Part shown: positions 1 to 6,369 of the stretch, in pieces | Numbering within the stretch: position 1 is the first letter of the stretch | How the letters are laid out: the number at the start of each line of letters is the position of its first letter | NCBI GenBank assembly: GCA_030655715.1 | Contig: JAUSPR010000210.1 | Span: 1 to 6,559 of the forward strand | Direction: 5' to 3' | Source of the DNA: Thermoplasmata archaeon | GTDB lineage: Archaea; Thermoplasmatota; Thermoplasmata; SG8-5 | DNA: 6,559 bases | Notes under the pieces: generated by a model | What the model was told of the DNA's origin: nothing | The model's database searches: none | Seen by the model: only the letters and a program-made list of their open reading frames with translations | Translations under genes and position numbers: made by a program

Positions 1-42
1 GAGGTCCCATATGAAATTTACTTTATCTTGAAAATTGTTCAT
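1..42 (-). CDS. hsdM: Start of type I restriction-modification methyltransferase subunit (HsdM-like), cut by the window edge
   Basis: Only the first 14 codons lie in the window, reading MNNFQDKVNFIWDL. This matches how many type I restriction methyltransferase M subunits begin: a short lead-in and then F-I-W-x-(L/A)-A-D-L-L-R-G at the start of the HsdM N-terminal helical domain. In that family the M subunit transfers methyl from S-adenosylmethionine to adenine and works with the specificity subunit HsdS and the motor/nuclease HsdR. The ATG overlaps the stop of the preceding small ribbon-helix-helix gene by four bases (ATGA), so the two are probably translationally coupled. A Shine-Dalgarno-like GGGGAGGAAAAG lies just upstream, inside the small gene. 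The catalytic motifs are outside the window, so the call rests on a short N-terminal match and on context. Confidence 0.6.
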   Translation of the reverse strand, partial: MNNFQDKVNFIWDL

Positions 43-179
43 TTCTTTTCCTCCCCTATCTGTTTCTCCATCAATATTTCGAACTGCCTGGATATGAGTA
101 ATCCTTTCTTTTTACAATGCTCTTTGTACTTGTCGTATAAATCGGAATCCACGCTCAAGGTAACGTTTCTCGACGGCAT
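39..179 (-). CDS. Small ribbon-helix-helix (CopG/Arc-like) DNA-binding protein upstream of hsdM
   Basis: This is a 46-residue protein beginning MPSRNVTLSVDSDLYDKY. It has the layout of a ribbon-helix-helix regulator: a short beta strand at residues 5-10 (NVTLSV), a first helix at about 11-25, a turn containing G26-L-L-I-S30, and a second amphipathic helix at about 31-42, with a lysine-rich tail. Such proteins dimerise through the strand, which enters the major groove, and often repress their own operon. Its TGA overlaps the ATG of the hsdM-like gene. An in-frame ATG at 209 would add ten residues. I prefer 179 because the strand starts there, the TATA-like box at 212-220 would put transcription start near 190, and a start at 209 would lie upstream of that. 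There is no clear ribosome binding site, which suits a nearly leaderless archaeal transcript. It could be an antitoxin-like protein, but no toxin is visible; a control protein for the R-M operon fits better. Confidence 0.72.
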   Translation of the reverse strand: MPSRNVTLSVDSDLYDKYKEHCKKKGLLISRQFEILMEKQIGEEKK

Positions 180-198
180 ATTATCACAATCATGGGTA

Positions 199-210
199 AA
201 TGTATACATT
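199..210. promoter_or_regulatory. Perfect 12-bp palindrome, candidate operator for the ribbon-helix-helix protein
   Basis: AATGTATACATT equals its own reverse complement. It sits between the TATA-like box at 212-220 and the start codon at 179 of the small DNA-binding protein. A repressor bound here would cover the expected transcription start region. The palindrome and its position are seen directly; the operator role is inferred. Confidence 0.4.
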
Positions 211-211
211 G

Positions 212-220
212 TTATTTAAA
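212..220 (-). promoter_or_regulatory. Archaeal-type TATA box for the RHH-hsdM operon
   Basis: The minus strand reads TTTAAATAA, close to the archaeal TATA consensus. At the usual spacing of about 26 bases, transcription would begin near 190, some ten bases before the ATG at 179. No purine-rich BRE is obvious just upstream, so support is moderate. Confidence 0.4.
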
Positions 221-270
221 TGCATATAGTTCGTCCGTAACTCCCCCTCACGTCGGTTATTGAAAATTTG

Positions 271-290
271 GGCCTTCGCCGTGCGAAGCC
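271..290 (-). terminator. Hairpin followed by T-rich stretch, possible terminator of the reductase operon
   Basis: GGCCTTCGC and GCGAAGCC pair across a three-base loop with one bulged C, giving an eight-pair GC-rich stem. On the minus strand the stem is followed by CAAATTTTC, a short T-rich run. It lies between the reductase stop (359) and the promoter of the next operon, where a terminator would be expected. The T run is weak and archaeal termination does not need a hairpin, so this is tentative. The rest of the 180-358 gap shows a second small imperfect hairpin at about 329-346 and no convincing gene. Confidence 0.3.
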
Positions 291-358
291 GTTTAACCGC
301 TGTTATGCCTGGTTGCGTAGCAATCTGGTCCAGGTTTCCTTTCCCTCGGGAAGGAGAA

Positions 359-1459
359 TTAGAAATTTCGGTTGCCATAATACCCCCTGAAGGCCACCCA
401 GCACTTATCAATTATCTCGTCAAGCTCATCCCAGTGTGATTCCAGAATCACCCTTTTCTCGACCGCGTTTTCCAGGCTCCGGCCGAAGAACCCTTTCCAT
501 TCAACCTCATATTCATTCAGCAAGCCCATGTCCCCTTTCAGGACTGCGCGCGCGCCAATTCTGCCTGCCATTTCGCCGCAGATGACTGCCTGGGGAATTC
601 CCCCGCCGGTAATTGCGTCAGTGTGTCCGGCCGCATCACCAACCAGAAGCATATCATTTTTAACTGACTTTAACGTCCCTCCGACCGGAATCAGACCGCC
701 TGTGGTTGAAACAGGTTTGTTCTTCACTCTTCCAGCGTCCTGAAGCTGTTTCACGAATATGTCCAGCTTCTTGCGTAGTGAGTGCTGATCTGTATTATGG
801 GGATTCAGCAGCGTTTTCTGATTTCCATCTTTAGGATTCAACCTCACACCTATTCCGACATTGGCCACATCTCCCTTGGGAAAAAGCCAGCCGTATCCAC
901 CGAAGAATTCTTGTTGAAAAAAGACCTCGGTATGTTCCTGCGGCTCTGTCAACGGCAGCGTGTATTGTAGCCCGATTATGAATTCTTTATTCACGCTTCC
1001 CATCCACTGGCCGACCGTGGAAACTGGCCCGTCCGCGCCCACCACCAGTGACGGCTCCACGTCAAGATTTATCTGGCCTTGTTTCAACATTACCTTGCCG
1101 CCTTTCCTGGCCAGGCAAGTTGTATCGGAAAGAATTTCAACACCCGCGTCCCGGGCGTTTTCAGCAAGTTCCTTGTCAAATATGCTTCTGTCCAGCATAA
1201 ATCCCGGTGAACGTGTCTCAATGATTTCGCCATTAGGAAGATGGGTCATCATCGAAGCAATGTTCTGGACAATGGAATTCTTGGATATTGAACACCTGGA
1301 CAATAAAAGCCTAGGCACATATTCGGCGCATTGAACCGGCTGTCCGAGTACCTTTTTCTTGTCAACCATCAGCACACTGCATCCGGCCTTGGCAGCCGCA
1401 AAGGCAGTCGAGGAACCCGCAGGACCTGCGCCAACAACAAGTACATCATATTGTGACAT
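359..1459 (-). CDS. Geranylgeranyl-reductase-family FAD-dependent oxidoreductase (LipT-like candidate)
   Basis: This 366-residue flavoprotein has the full set of geranylgeranyl reductase family marks. They are an N-terminal Rossmann FAD motif VGAGPAG (residues 9-15), a cysteine motif QCAEYVP (43-49), a second FAD segment VGADGPVSTVG (140-150), the substrate-site motif YGWLFPKG (189-196), and the FAD ribityl-binding segment GDAAGHT followed by TGGGIP (274-289). Family members saturate isoprenoid chains of archaeal lipids or act as other flavin reductases. Its ATG lies inside the 3' end of the ligase gene (14-base overlap), with GAGGATGGTG as ribosome binding site, so it is cotranscribed with a lipoate ligase. 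From memory, the LipS1/LipS2 lipoate assembly route includes a GGR-like flavoprotein, LipT, proposed as an electron donor. Context makes that role worth considering over lipid reduction, but the sequence alone does not decide. Length is normal and there is no membrane segment. Confidence 0.85.
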   Translation of the reverse strand: MSQYDVLVVGAGPAGSSTAFAAAKAGCSVLMVDKKKVLGQPVQCAEYVPRLLLSRCSISKNSIVQNIASMMTHLPNGEIIETRSPGFMLDRSIFDKELAENARDAGVEILSDTTCLARKGGKVMLKQGQINLDVEPSLVVGADGPVSTVGQWMGSVNKEFIIGLQYTLPLTEPQEHTEVFFQQEFFGGYGWLFPKGDVANVGIGVRLNPKDGNQKTLLNPHNTDQHSLRKKLDIFVKQLQDAGRVKNKPVSTTGGLIPVGGTLKSVKNDMLLVGDAAGHTDAITGGGIPQAVICGEMAGRIGARAVLKGDMGLLNEYEVEWKGFFGRSLENAVEKRVILESHWDELDEIIDKCWVAFRGYYGNRNF

Positions 1460-3005
1460 CCAGCACCATCCTCAATAATTTGAGATTAACGTCAGTCTGA
1501 TTCTCAAATTTTCCCTCATATGCATTCTCTTCCTTTCCCATTTCATAGCAGGTGGTGCTGTCAATGTCCAGCAAGATGGCCGGTAGACCTGATATCTCGA
1601 AATCTTCCATGTGTTTGGCATAGAAGGCATCACAGCAACATCCGATATATGATAACGCTCCCTCGTCCTTCAACCTTTCGATGGTTTCAATCAAGTGCTC
1701 AAAGCTCTGGATGGTCATGATGTCCATATTTTTCGCATTTCCGACGGTGTAGGCATTCCCGATGCTGCATTCGCCACATTCGGCACAGCCATCTTTGTAT
1801 CTCCAGCCACAAGATAAAGACTTTGAACAATATGGTAAAAGAAGGTGCCTGGGAGACTTCCCGATTATACCCGCGAAAGTGTCGTTCACAACATTGATGC
1901 GGTTGGCCAGATGCAAAGGAATACCGTATCTGGTGATTTCCGCCTTGTCCAGGCATTTTTTAACGCCCTCGATGAAATCGGATGCTCCGAACCCGGGCAC
2001 GGTACAATCCGTTCTCTCGAAGAAATGTTCCACCTTTTCAGAGATTATCCCGATATCTGCCTTGACATCCTTGAGCTCAGCCTCAAGGTTCAAAATAATC
2101 CTCTGGGGAAAGCTAAAGAAATCACCTGTTATGAGGACGCTCTTGATACGTTCCTGCTGCATGTTCACATTCATGGCTGTCCTGATGATGCCGCCATCGC
2201 CCTTGTGAATGGAGTGAATCGTGCTTTGCTCATTCCCGGGGGACTTGACCTTGTGCACCCAGCCTGGTGATTCAAAATACATTTTTCTTTCATTGAATAA
2301 TATTTCTTCTTCCCTGGTCAGGCCCCCATCAACCAGTTCGATGCGAAAAGCGGATTCGAAATTACGTTTCAACAAGGATTTGATTTCTTCAGGCCCGGGC
2401 ACATGGCCCAGTTCCCATTTCAAGCAGGTGACCCTATCCTTGGCGGATTCCAGCTCTTTGGCCTTCAGCTTCTCAACTGGCACTCGGAGGGCCCTGAGCA
2501 TTGAATCCACATCAAAATCCACAAGCAAGGTTCCCTGAAACAGCAATGCGCCGCCTTCATCCGTACCGCCGGTCCCGGAGATTTTTCTTCCATCCACTTC
2601 TATGTCATTCCTGGGCCTGAACGAAGCCTGAATGCCCAATTCTCGAAGTGCCTGAACAACAGGTTCGCAGATGCTCTCGAACAAAGCAGTATTTGGTAAA
2701 CCGGCACCCAGAAACGATTTTTCGCAGATGACCTCCCATCCAATCTGGGTCTGGTCGAAGAATATGGCACCGCCGCCGGTTATTCTTCGATTTATGTCAA
2801 TTTCTTTTTCCAGGCAATAATTCACCCTGGCTTCCTGCTCGACACTCTGGTTAAAACCAACAAGAACCGCAGGATTGCTGAACTGCATCACTCTTACGGT
2901 GTTTGGGGATTTTCCTCTGGCTCTGCATTCCAGAAGAACTTCATCAAGCGCCATGTTCTCGGAGGCACTTAGTCTGCCAGTGTCAAGAAATCTCCACTGT
3001 ATCAT
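1446..3005 (-). CDS. Lipoate-protein ligase (LplA + accessory domain) fused to C-terminal DUF116
   Basis: This 519-residue protein has three parts. Residues 1 to about 255 are an LplA/LipB/biotin-ligase fold, with the lipoyl-adenylate motif RRITGGGAIFFD (73-84) and NDIEVDGRKISG (133-144), in which K141 matches the family's essential lysine. Residues about 260-355 resemble the LplA C-terminal accessory domain (LplB), with HKGDGGIIR (267-275) and ITGDFF (292-297); this part is needed in classical ligases to form the lipoyl-adenylate. Residues about 370-519 are DUF116, carrying cysteines at 393, 399, 407, 410, 413, 456-458 and 486, a pattern that suggests an iron-sulfur or other metal site. The expected activity is ATP-dependent attachment of lipoate or octanoate to a carrier-protein lysine in the cytoplasm. 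The start is preceded by GGGGTGA. The gene lies 32 bases after the OsmC gene and overlaps the flavoprotein gene. The DUF116 role is unknown to me. Confidence 0.88.
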   Translation of the reverse strand: MIQWRFLDTGRLSASENMALDEVLLECRARGKSPNTVRVMQFSNPAVLVGFNQSVEQEARVNYCLEKEIDINRRITGGGAIFFDQTQIGWEVICEKSFLGAGLPNTALFESICEPVVQALRELGIQASFRPRNDIEVDGRKISGTGGTDEGGALLFQGTLLVDFDVDSMLRALRVPVEKLKAKELESAKDRVTCLKWELGHVPGPEEIKSLLKRNFESAFRIELVDGGLTREEEILFNERKMYFESPGWVHKVKSPGNEQSTIHSIHKGDGGIIRTAMNVNMQQERIKSVLITGDFFSFPQRIILNLEAELKDVKADIGIISEKVEHFFERTDCTVPGFGASDFIEGVKKCLDKAEITRYGIPLHLANRINVVNDTFAGIIGKSPRHLLLPYCSKSLSCGWRYKDGCAECGECSIGNAYTVGNAKNMDIMTIQSFEHLIETIERLKDEGALSYIGCCCDAFYAKHMEDFEISGLPAILLDIDSTTCYEMGKEENAYEGKFENQTDVNLKLLRMVLDVTI

Positions 3006-3037
3006 TCTTCACCCCATAATATCTAAATCATAGAACC

Positions 3038-3481
3038 TCATATAACACATTTCACACTGGGTTCGATGTCCACTTTTGTGGATATCGAATTGGTAATCAG
3101 ACACCATCTCTCAATGTCCCCGAGGGCCTTTTCAGCCCTTGCGATGTCTTTCTCTTCAAAGACCATAACCTCGGGTTTGACTTCCAGGGAAACATATTTC
3201 ATTTTACCATCAGCCATACTGGCCTTTCCTATTGCCTCGCTCTTGTATGATTTTATCGGGATTTTTTGTTTTCCAGCAAGCCAGAGAAAAGTCGACATGG
3301 TACACAATTCTACTGAAGCCACGAACATATCTTCCGGCGTCCAGATTTTTTCATGGCCGCCGAATTCCGGAGGGCATGCGCCGAATATGTCTGGCTTTCC
3401 TTCACTGCTCAGAGTGGCTTTTTTTTCGCCGGTCCAGTTCAGCCGGGTTTTATATTCGTAGACAATTGGTTTGAATTCCAT
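3038..3481 (-). CDS. OsmC/Ohr family thiol peroxidase-like protein
   Basis: This is a 147-residue protein of usual OsmC-family length. The N-terminal strands (YKTRLNWTGEKKATLSS) lead into TPEDMFVASVELC, where C60 sits at the start of the central helix and is the expected peroxidatic cysteine. The second cysteine, C127 in WCLITNSIS, matches the family's C-P-I-S-N motif and is the expected resolving residue. An extra C36 sits in FGACPPEFGG. OsmC/Ohr proteins reduce organic hydroperoxides in the cytoplasm, and some are recycled by lipoylated proteins or dihydrolipoamide. Being first in an operon with a lipoate ligase fits that chemistry. The start at 3481 has a good ribosome binding site, GGAGATGA, eight bases upstream. 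The gene contains the only GTCGAC site I found in the window. The exact substrate cannot be told. Confidence 0.87.
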   Translation of the reverse strand: MEFKPIVYEYKTRLNWTGEKKATLSSEGKPDIFGACPPEFGGHEKIWTPEDMFVASVELCTMSTFLWLAGKQKIPIKSYKSEAIGKASMADGKMKYVSLEVKPEVMVFEEKDIARAEKALGDIERWCLITNSISTKVDIEPSVKCVI

Positions 3482-3506
3482 GATATCATCTCCTTGTATC
3501 GGAATG

Positions 3507-3525
3507 ATATTTAAGTCTTTTTCGA
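3507..3525 (-). promoter_or_regulatory. Archaeal BRE/TATA promoter of the osmC-ligase-flavoprotein operon
   Basis: On the minus strand the sequence TCGAAAAAGA is followed by CTTAAATAT, a purine-rich BRE-like element directly next to a near-perfect TATA box. It stands 26-34 bases before the OsmC start codon. At normal spacing the transcript would start very close to the ATG, possibly downstream of the GGAG ribosome binding site at 3490-3493. Either the start is a little further upstream than usual or one of the two signals is unused. Confidence 0.5.
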
Positions 3526-3558
3526 TTGGTGCGATGTCAAGTAAACTGGAAGAAACTA

Positions 3559-3738
3559 TCAGATGATGAGAAGCAGGTTTACAATAATCGAGCCAGGAAC
3601 TTGAAGATGTCTGGCTACAACCTTTTCGTATCTGAATTTTCTCAATGAATAAGCTAGACCAAATCCAGAACAGTTATGCTCCGTAGTAAAACAGCCACCA
3701 GATTTGTTATTGTCTCTGAAATACCTACCATTCTCCAT
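3559..3738 (-). CDS. Unrecognised 59-residue ORF directly after the methyltransferase
   Basis: The ATG (3736-3738) follows the methyltransferase stop TAA with no gap (TAAATG), an arrangement that could allow termination-reinitiation. The protein starts MENGRYFRDNNKSGGCF. It has two cysteines (C16, C23), a basic middle (SLRKFRYEKVVARH, residues 31-44) and a hydrophobic end (SIIVNLLLII). I do not recognise any family. It has no ribosome binding site of its own. The hydrophobic tail is too short to call a membrane anchor with confidence. It may be a small accessory gene of the R-M cassette, the remnant of a longer gene, or a chance frame. Apart from this ORF, the 3482-3738 gap holds only the OsmC promoter. 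Confidence 0.3.
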   Translation of the reverse strand: MENGRYFRDNNKSGGCFTTEHNCSGFGLAYSLRKFRYEKVVARHLQVPGSIIVNLLLII

Positions 3739-5337
3739 TTATACCCATGAGGATATTTTCTGTTGTGTAGGTAGTTGATAGTCATACTGTTTTAGAATTT
3801 CAACCAATTCATTTGCTGGCAACCTGCCCAGTTCTTTCGGTTCTATTTTATGTAATCCTCCACCGTAGACTCTACCATTATCCATAATATCTTTTGTTTT
3901 AATCTGTTTTAAGGCTTCAAATACAGCCTGTTCAAGTTCTGGATTATCATTAAGCATTTCTGCTAAAGCATCTTTTGGATACATTAACAAATAAACATTT
4001 GTTGATATAGCTTCTGATTTATTCCAGATGATTCTAAATGGTTTATTTTTGTTATTGTTTCGACCCATATAAGTACAAAGAAAAGGTGGGGATTCTCTAT
4101 GTTCTTGTTTATACCACGGAAAACGCTTCTTTAGCAGGTAGCGCTCAGTAATTCCAGATTCTTTTCCAGCTTTTAAATATTGATAAAACTGCTTGTAATC
4201 CTTTTTAACTACATTCTCTGGCAACTCACAGTCAATGACTATTAATGAGTCATCTAATATAGGATTACCCCAACCATCTGATTCAATTTTTTCCACTTTT
4301 AAATTTCTTGGACTGGGCAATATTGGCTTCAAAAATTTTTCAGGTATTCCTAAAGATTTTGCTTTAGTCCTTTGCATAATGAAAAACTTATTTGCCCCGG
4401 TGGCTATTCCACGCTGGATTTTAAAAAAGTCCCCCAATCTTGGTGTTTCATGTTCTATATCTATATCAAGAAAAGTTGTGTTATTTGGGATGTGTGTCCA
4501 TTTCTGGGAATGTTTAAGTGCACCAATTGGGATTAATTGAGAAATCTTTGGGTGTAGTAAATTTCCCCCATATGAAAATGTTGCCATACCATTTTTTTCA
4601 GGTTTCTTTTTCTGAAATATCACGATAGAAGATGAAACCAACGCATCAGCAAATTGAACATCATCTGGTTCGAATCTATGTATGTGGATTAGTGTCACTT
4701 TTTCTGTTAGATATTTTTTGATGATTGTACCATAGTTAACATCCATAAATTCTGACGGAATGAGCCATATTCCATATCCTTCTTTTTTTAACCAAGAGTG
4801 AGAAAGTAAAAGAAAATAGCAATACAATCCAGATAAGCCATTTATACTATACCCAATTTTGCTCTTAATTTTACGTTGTAATTTCATTTTTTCCTTTTTC
4901 TCTATATGATGATGTCTAACATATGGAGGGTTCGTAAGAATTAAATTCGCTAATTCCCGCTCATCTTTTGGTGGATTTAAATGGGTAAAATCACTGTTAA
5001 TGACCTCTAATCCATAGCTCGCCCATAGTTCATCTGCCACTTTCGCAAAATCCCTATCAATTTCTATACCAATTGCAGATTCGATTTTTCCCTCCGGGAA
5101 ATTTTTAATAAGAGCAGAAAAAAACGACCCTGTTCCTACAGCAGGATCAAGGAAACGAATCATTTGTTTGTCAAACAGTTTTTTTTCAAAAATATAATTT
5201 ACAATTTCTTGAGCTAAATTTGGTGGTGTAGCAAATTGACCTAACATATTTCTCTCTAATTGAGTTTTTTTAGAATCCAATTCCTTTTGTAGTCGAATAC
5301 GCTTTTTTTCTGCTAAGCCAACATTCTTCAATTTCAT
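3739..5337 (-). CDS. Type II N6-adenine DNA methyltransferase (M.XamI-type partner)
   Basis: This 532-residue DNA methyltransferase has motifs in gamma-class (TaqI-like) order: motif X-like GQFATPP (33-39), S-adenosylmethionine motif I DPAVGTGSF (64-72), acidic end of the next strand GIEID (90-94), and catalytic NPPY (136-139) for adenine N6 methylation. The long C-terminal half is the target-recognition region and ends with the family's RVYGGGLHKIEPKELGRLP (about residues 484-502). It should methylate the adenine in the site cut by the neighbouring endonuclease. Its ATG overlaps the endonuclease stop by four bases (ATGA) and it has only a weak ribosome binding site, so its translation probably depends on the upstream gene. 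The gene is A/T-rich with long A and T runs, unlike the genes at 359-3481, which points to horizontal transfer. An alternative is an orphan or type IIG enzyme, but the adjacent nuclease argues against this. Confidence 0.88.
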   Translation of the reverse strand: MKLKNVGLAEKKRIRLQKELDSKKTQLERNMLGQFATPPNLAQEIVNYIFEKKLFDKQMIRFLDPAVGTGSFFSALIKNFPEGKIESAIGIEIDRDFAKVADELWASYGLEVINSDFTHLNPPKDERELANLILTNPPYVRHHHIEKKEKMKLQRKIKSKIGYSINGLSGLYCYFLLLSHSWLKKEGYGIWLIPSEFMDVNYGTIIKKYLTEKVTLIHIHRFEPDDVQFADALVSSSIVIFQKKKPEKNGMATFSYGGNLLHPKISQLIPIGALKHSQKWTHIPNNTTFLDIDIEHETPRLGDFFKIQRGIATGANKFFIMQRTKAKSLGIPEKFLKPILPSPRNLKVEKIESDGWGNPILDDSLIVIDCELPENVVKKDYKQFYQYLKAGKESGITERYLLKKRFPWYKQEHRESPPFLCTYMGRNNNKNKPFRIIWNKSEAISTNVYLLMYPKDALAEMLNDNPELEQAVFEALKQIKTKDIMDNGRVYGGGLHKIEPKELGRLPANELVEILKQYDYQLPTQQKISSWV

Positions 5338-6281
5338 ATTCTCAACTTTTTGAAATCCTCAATTCGATGTTCCCATATCCAATCTAATCCTTCCGCAGCT
5401 TCGTATCCAAGATATCCAGCATCAAAATAACCGCAAAGGAAAAGAATTAATTGAATCTCTGAGCCATATGCTGCTTTGAGCTGACGCATTTTAGTGGCTT
5501 CTTCTTTTCTTCTTTTATTTACATTTGTAAAATCACCAGCGGATTTTGCCTCAATTAAAATCGGAAGTTTACTGCGCCTTAATTTCTTTGGCTGTATTAC
5601 AACATCAACTGGAATGTTTATGTTTTTTTCTTTTCCAGAAGGCACATTCATCCTAAAGCTAAATGTTCCTGGGGGAATCTCTGTTATTGGAGTACCACTC
5701 AAATGATATTCCTGCTTGTAACCCAATTTCTTTAAATATTTTCCTATTAGAGCTAGTTGTCTCTGTTCCTGAGCGTTTCGAATTATTGGGTTTGCCACAG
5801 CACCACATAATCTATCTGCTACAATCGTGGATGCCCGCTCCTTTTCTAATTTAGTGGGCTTCTTTTTGATAGTCAACCATGGAAAAATGTCTGTGTCTAA
5901 TAATTCATGGATGATTTTACAAATTTTATCTAAATTCCTATTCAATTCATCTTCATCCATTTGGACAGCTATTACACCCTCTTCCATTTTCTTTACTAAA
6001 TTTTTATTAGCATGTGCAAGCCCAATCAATCTATCACGTGCCAATGGAGGTGAGGTTGACATCCTTAGAATGGGAAGAACCTCTGGGTGATCATTTAGTG
6101 ATTTAATCGTTATATTGGTCAGGTTTTCAGTTAAGTTTATGGCATTAATCACTTGTTCCGTAGTTTGTTTACGTGTATCCCTATAAGTTTTAGGTGCGAA
6201 TTTTATGAACCAGTTATTGAATAAATCTACTGATTTTACAATGTCCTGTTTCCAAAGTTGTGGTTTATCGGCATTAATCAT
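5334..6281 (-). CDS. XamI-family type II restriction endonuclease
   Basis: This 315-residue protein resembles the XamI restriction endonuclease family, whose founder cuts GTCGAC. Family-like segments are the N-terminal W-x-x-D-x-x-x-S-V region with NNWF (about residues 10-25) and SPPLARDRLIGLA (77-89). A PD-(D/E)xK nuclease core is visible near the C-terminus: D226 in IPVDVVI and E244-A-K246 in ILIEAKSAG, with conserved-looking basic residues after it. I place the start at ATG 6281 because GGAGGG lies five bases upstream; a TTG at 6284 would give one more residue but poor spacing. The gene precedes its methyltransferase with an ATGA overlap and no controller gene is seen in between. Recognition of GTCGAC is likely but not proven, since target specificity can drift inside a family. 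Confidence 0.85.
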   Translation of the reverse strand: MINADKPQLWKQDIVKSVDLFNNWFIKFAPKTYRDTRKQTTEQVINAINLTENLTNITIKSLNDHPEVLPILRMSTSPPLARDRLIGLAHANKNLVKKMEEGVIAVQMDEDELNRNLDKICKIIHELLDTDIFPWLTIKKKPTKLEKERASTIVADRLCGAVANPIIRNAQEQRQLALIGKYLKKLGYKQEYHLSGTPITEIPPGTFSFRMNVPSGKEKNINIPVDVVIQPKKLRRSKLPILIEAKSAGDFTNVNKRRKEEATKMRQLKAAYGSEIQLILFLCGYFDAGYLGYEAAEGLDWIWEHRIEDFKKLRI

Positions 6282-6286
6282 CAAGT

Positions 6287-6292
6287 CCCTCC
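6287..6292 (-). promoter_or_regulatory. Strong ribosome binding site deciding the endonuclease start
   Basis: GGAGGG is separated by ACTTG from the ATG at 6281. It is the strongest Shine-Dalgarno match in the window and supports ATG over the TTG at 6284. Confidence 0.7.
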
Positions 6293-6306
6293 TATATATT
6301 TAATGA

Positions 6307-6345
6307 GGATATAAGTTTTCTAGGGAGGTGAGTGAAAGTATATAC
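6307..6345 (-). promoter_or_regulatory. Candidate promoter region of the R-M cassette
   Basis: Two TATA-like elements lie on the minus strand, GTATATAC at 6338-6345 and CTTATATC at 6308-6315. The distal one would give a leader of about 30 bases that includes the ribosome binding site, so it fits better. The proximal one would start transcription at or within that site. The region is A/T-rich and assignment is uncertain. Confidence 0.3.
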
Positions 6346-6369
6346 AAATTACTATTCAGACCGCCAAAC

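Noticed and set aside
220..358. Possible tRNA or small RNA gene in the left intergenic region.
   Set aside because: No acceptor stem, no T-loop GTTCRA motif and no cloverleaf could be built; only short hairpins are present.
190..378. 62-codon minus-strand frame starting at ATG 378 with GGGGG four bases upstream, overlapping the end of the reductase gene.
   Set aside because: The G-rich stretch is also reductase coding sequence. The frame runs through the likely terminator hairpin, TATA box and palindrome, and the protein resembles nothing I know. Not excluded, but unsupported.
960..1334. Long plus-strand frames opposite the reductase, ligase, OsmC and methyltransferase genes.
   Set aside because: They mirror real genes with conserved motifs on the minus strand and show no recognisable protein features themselves.
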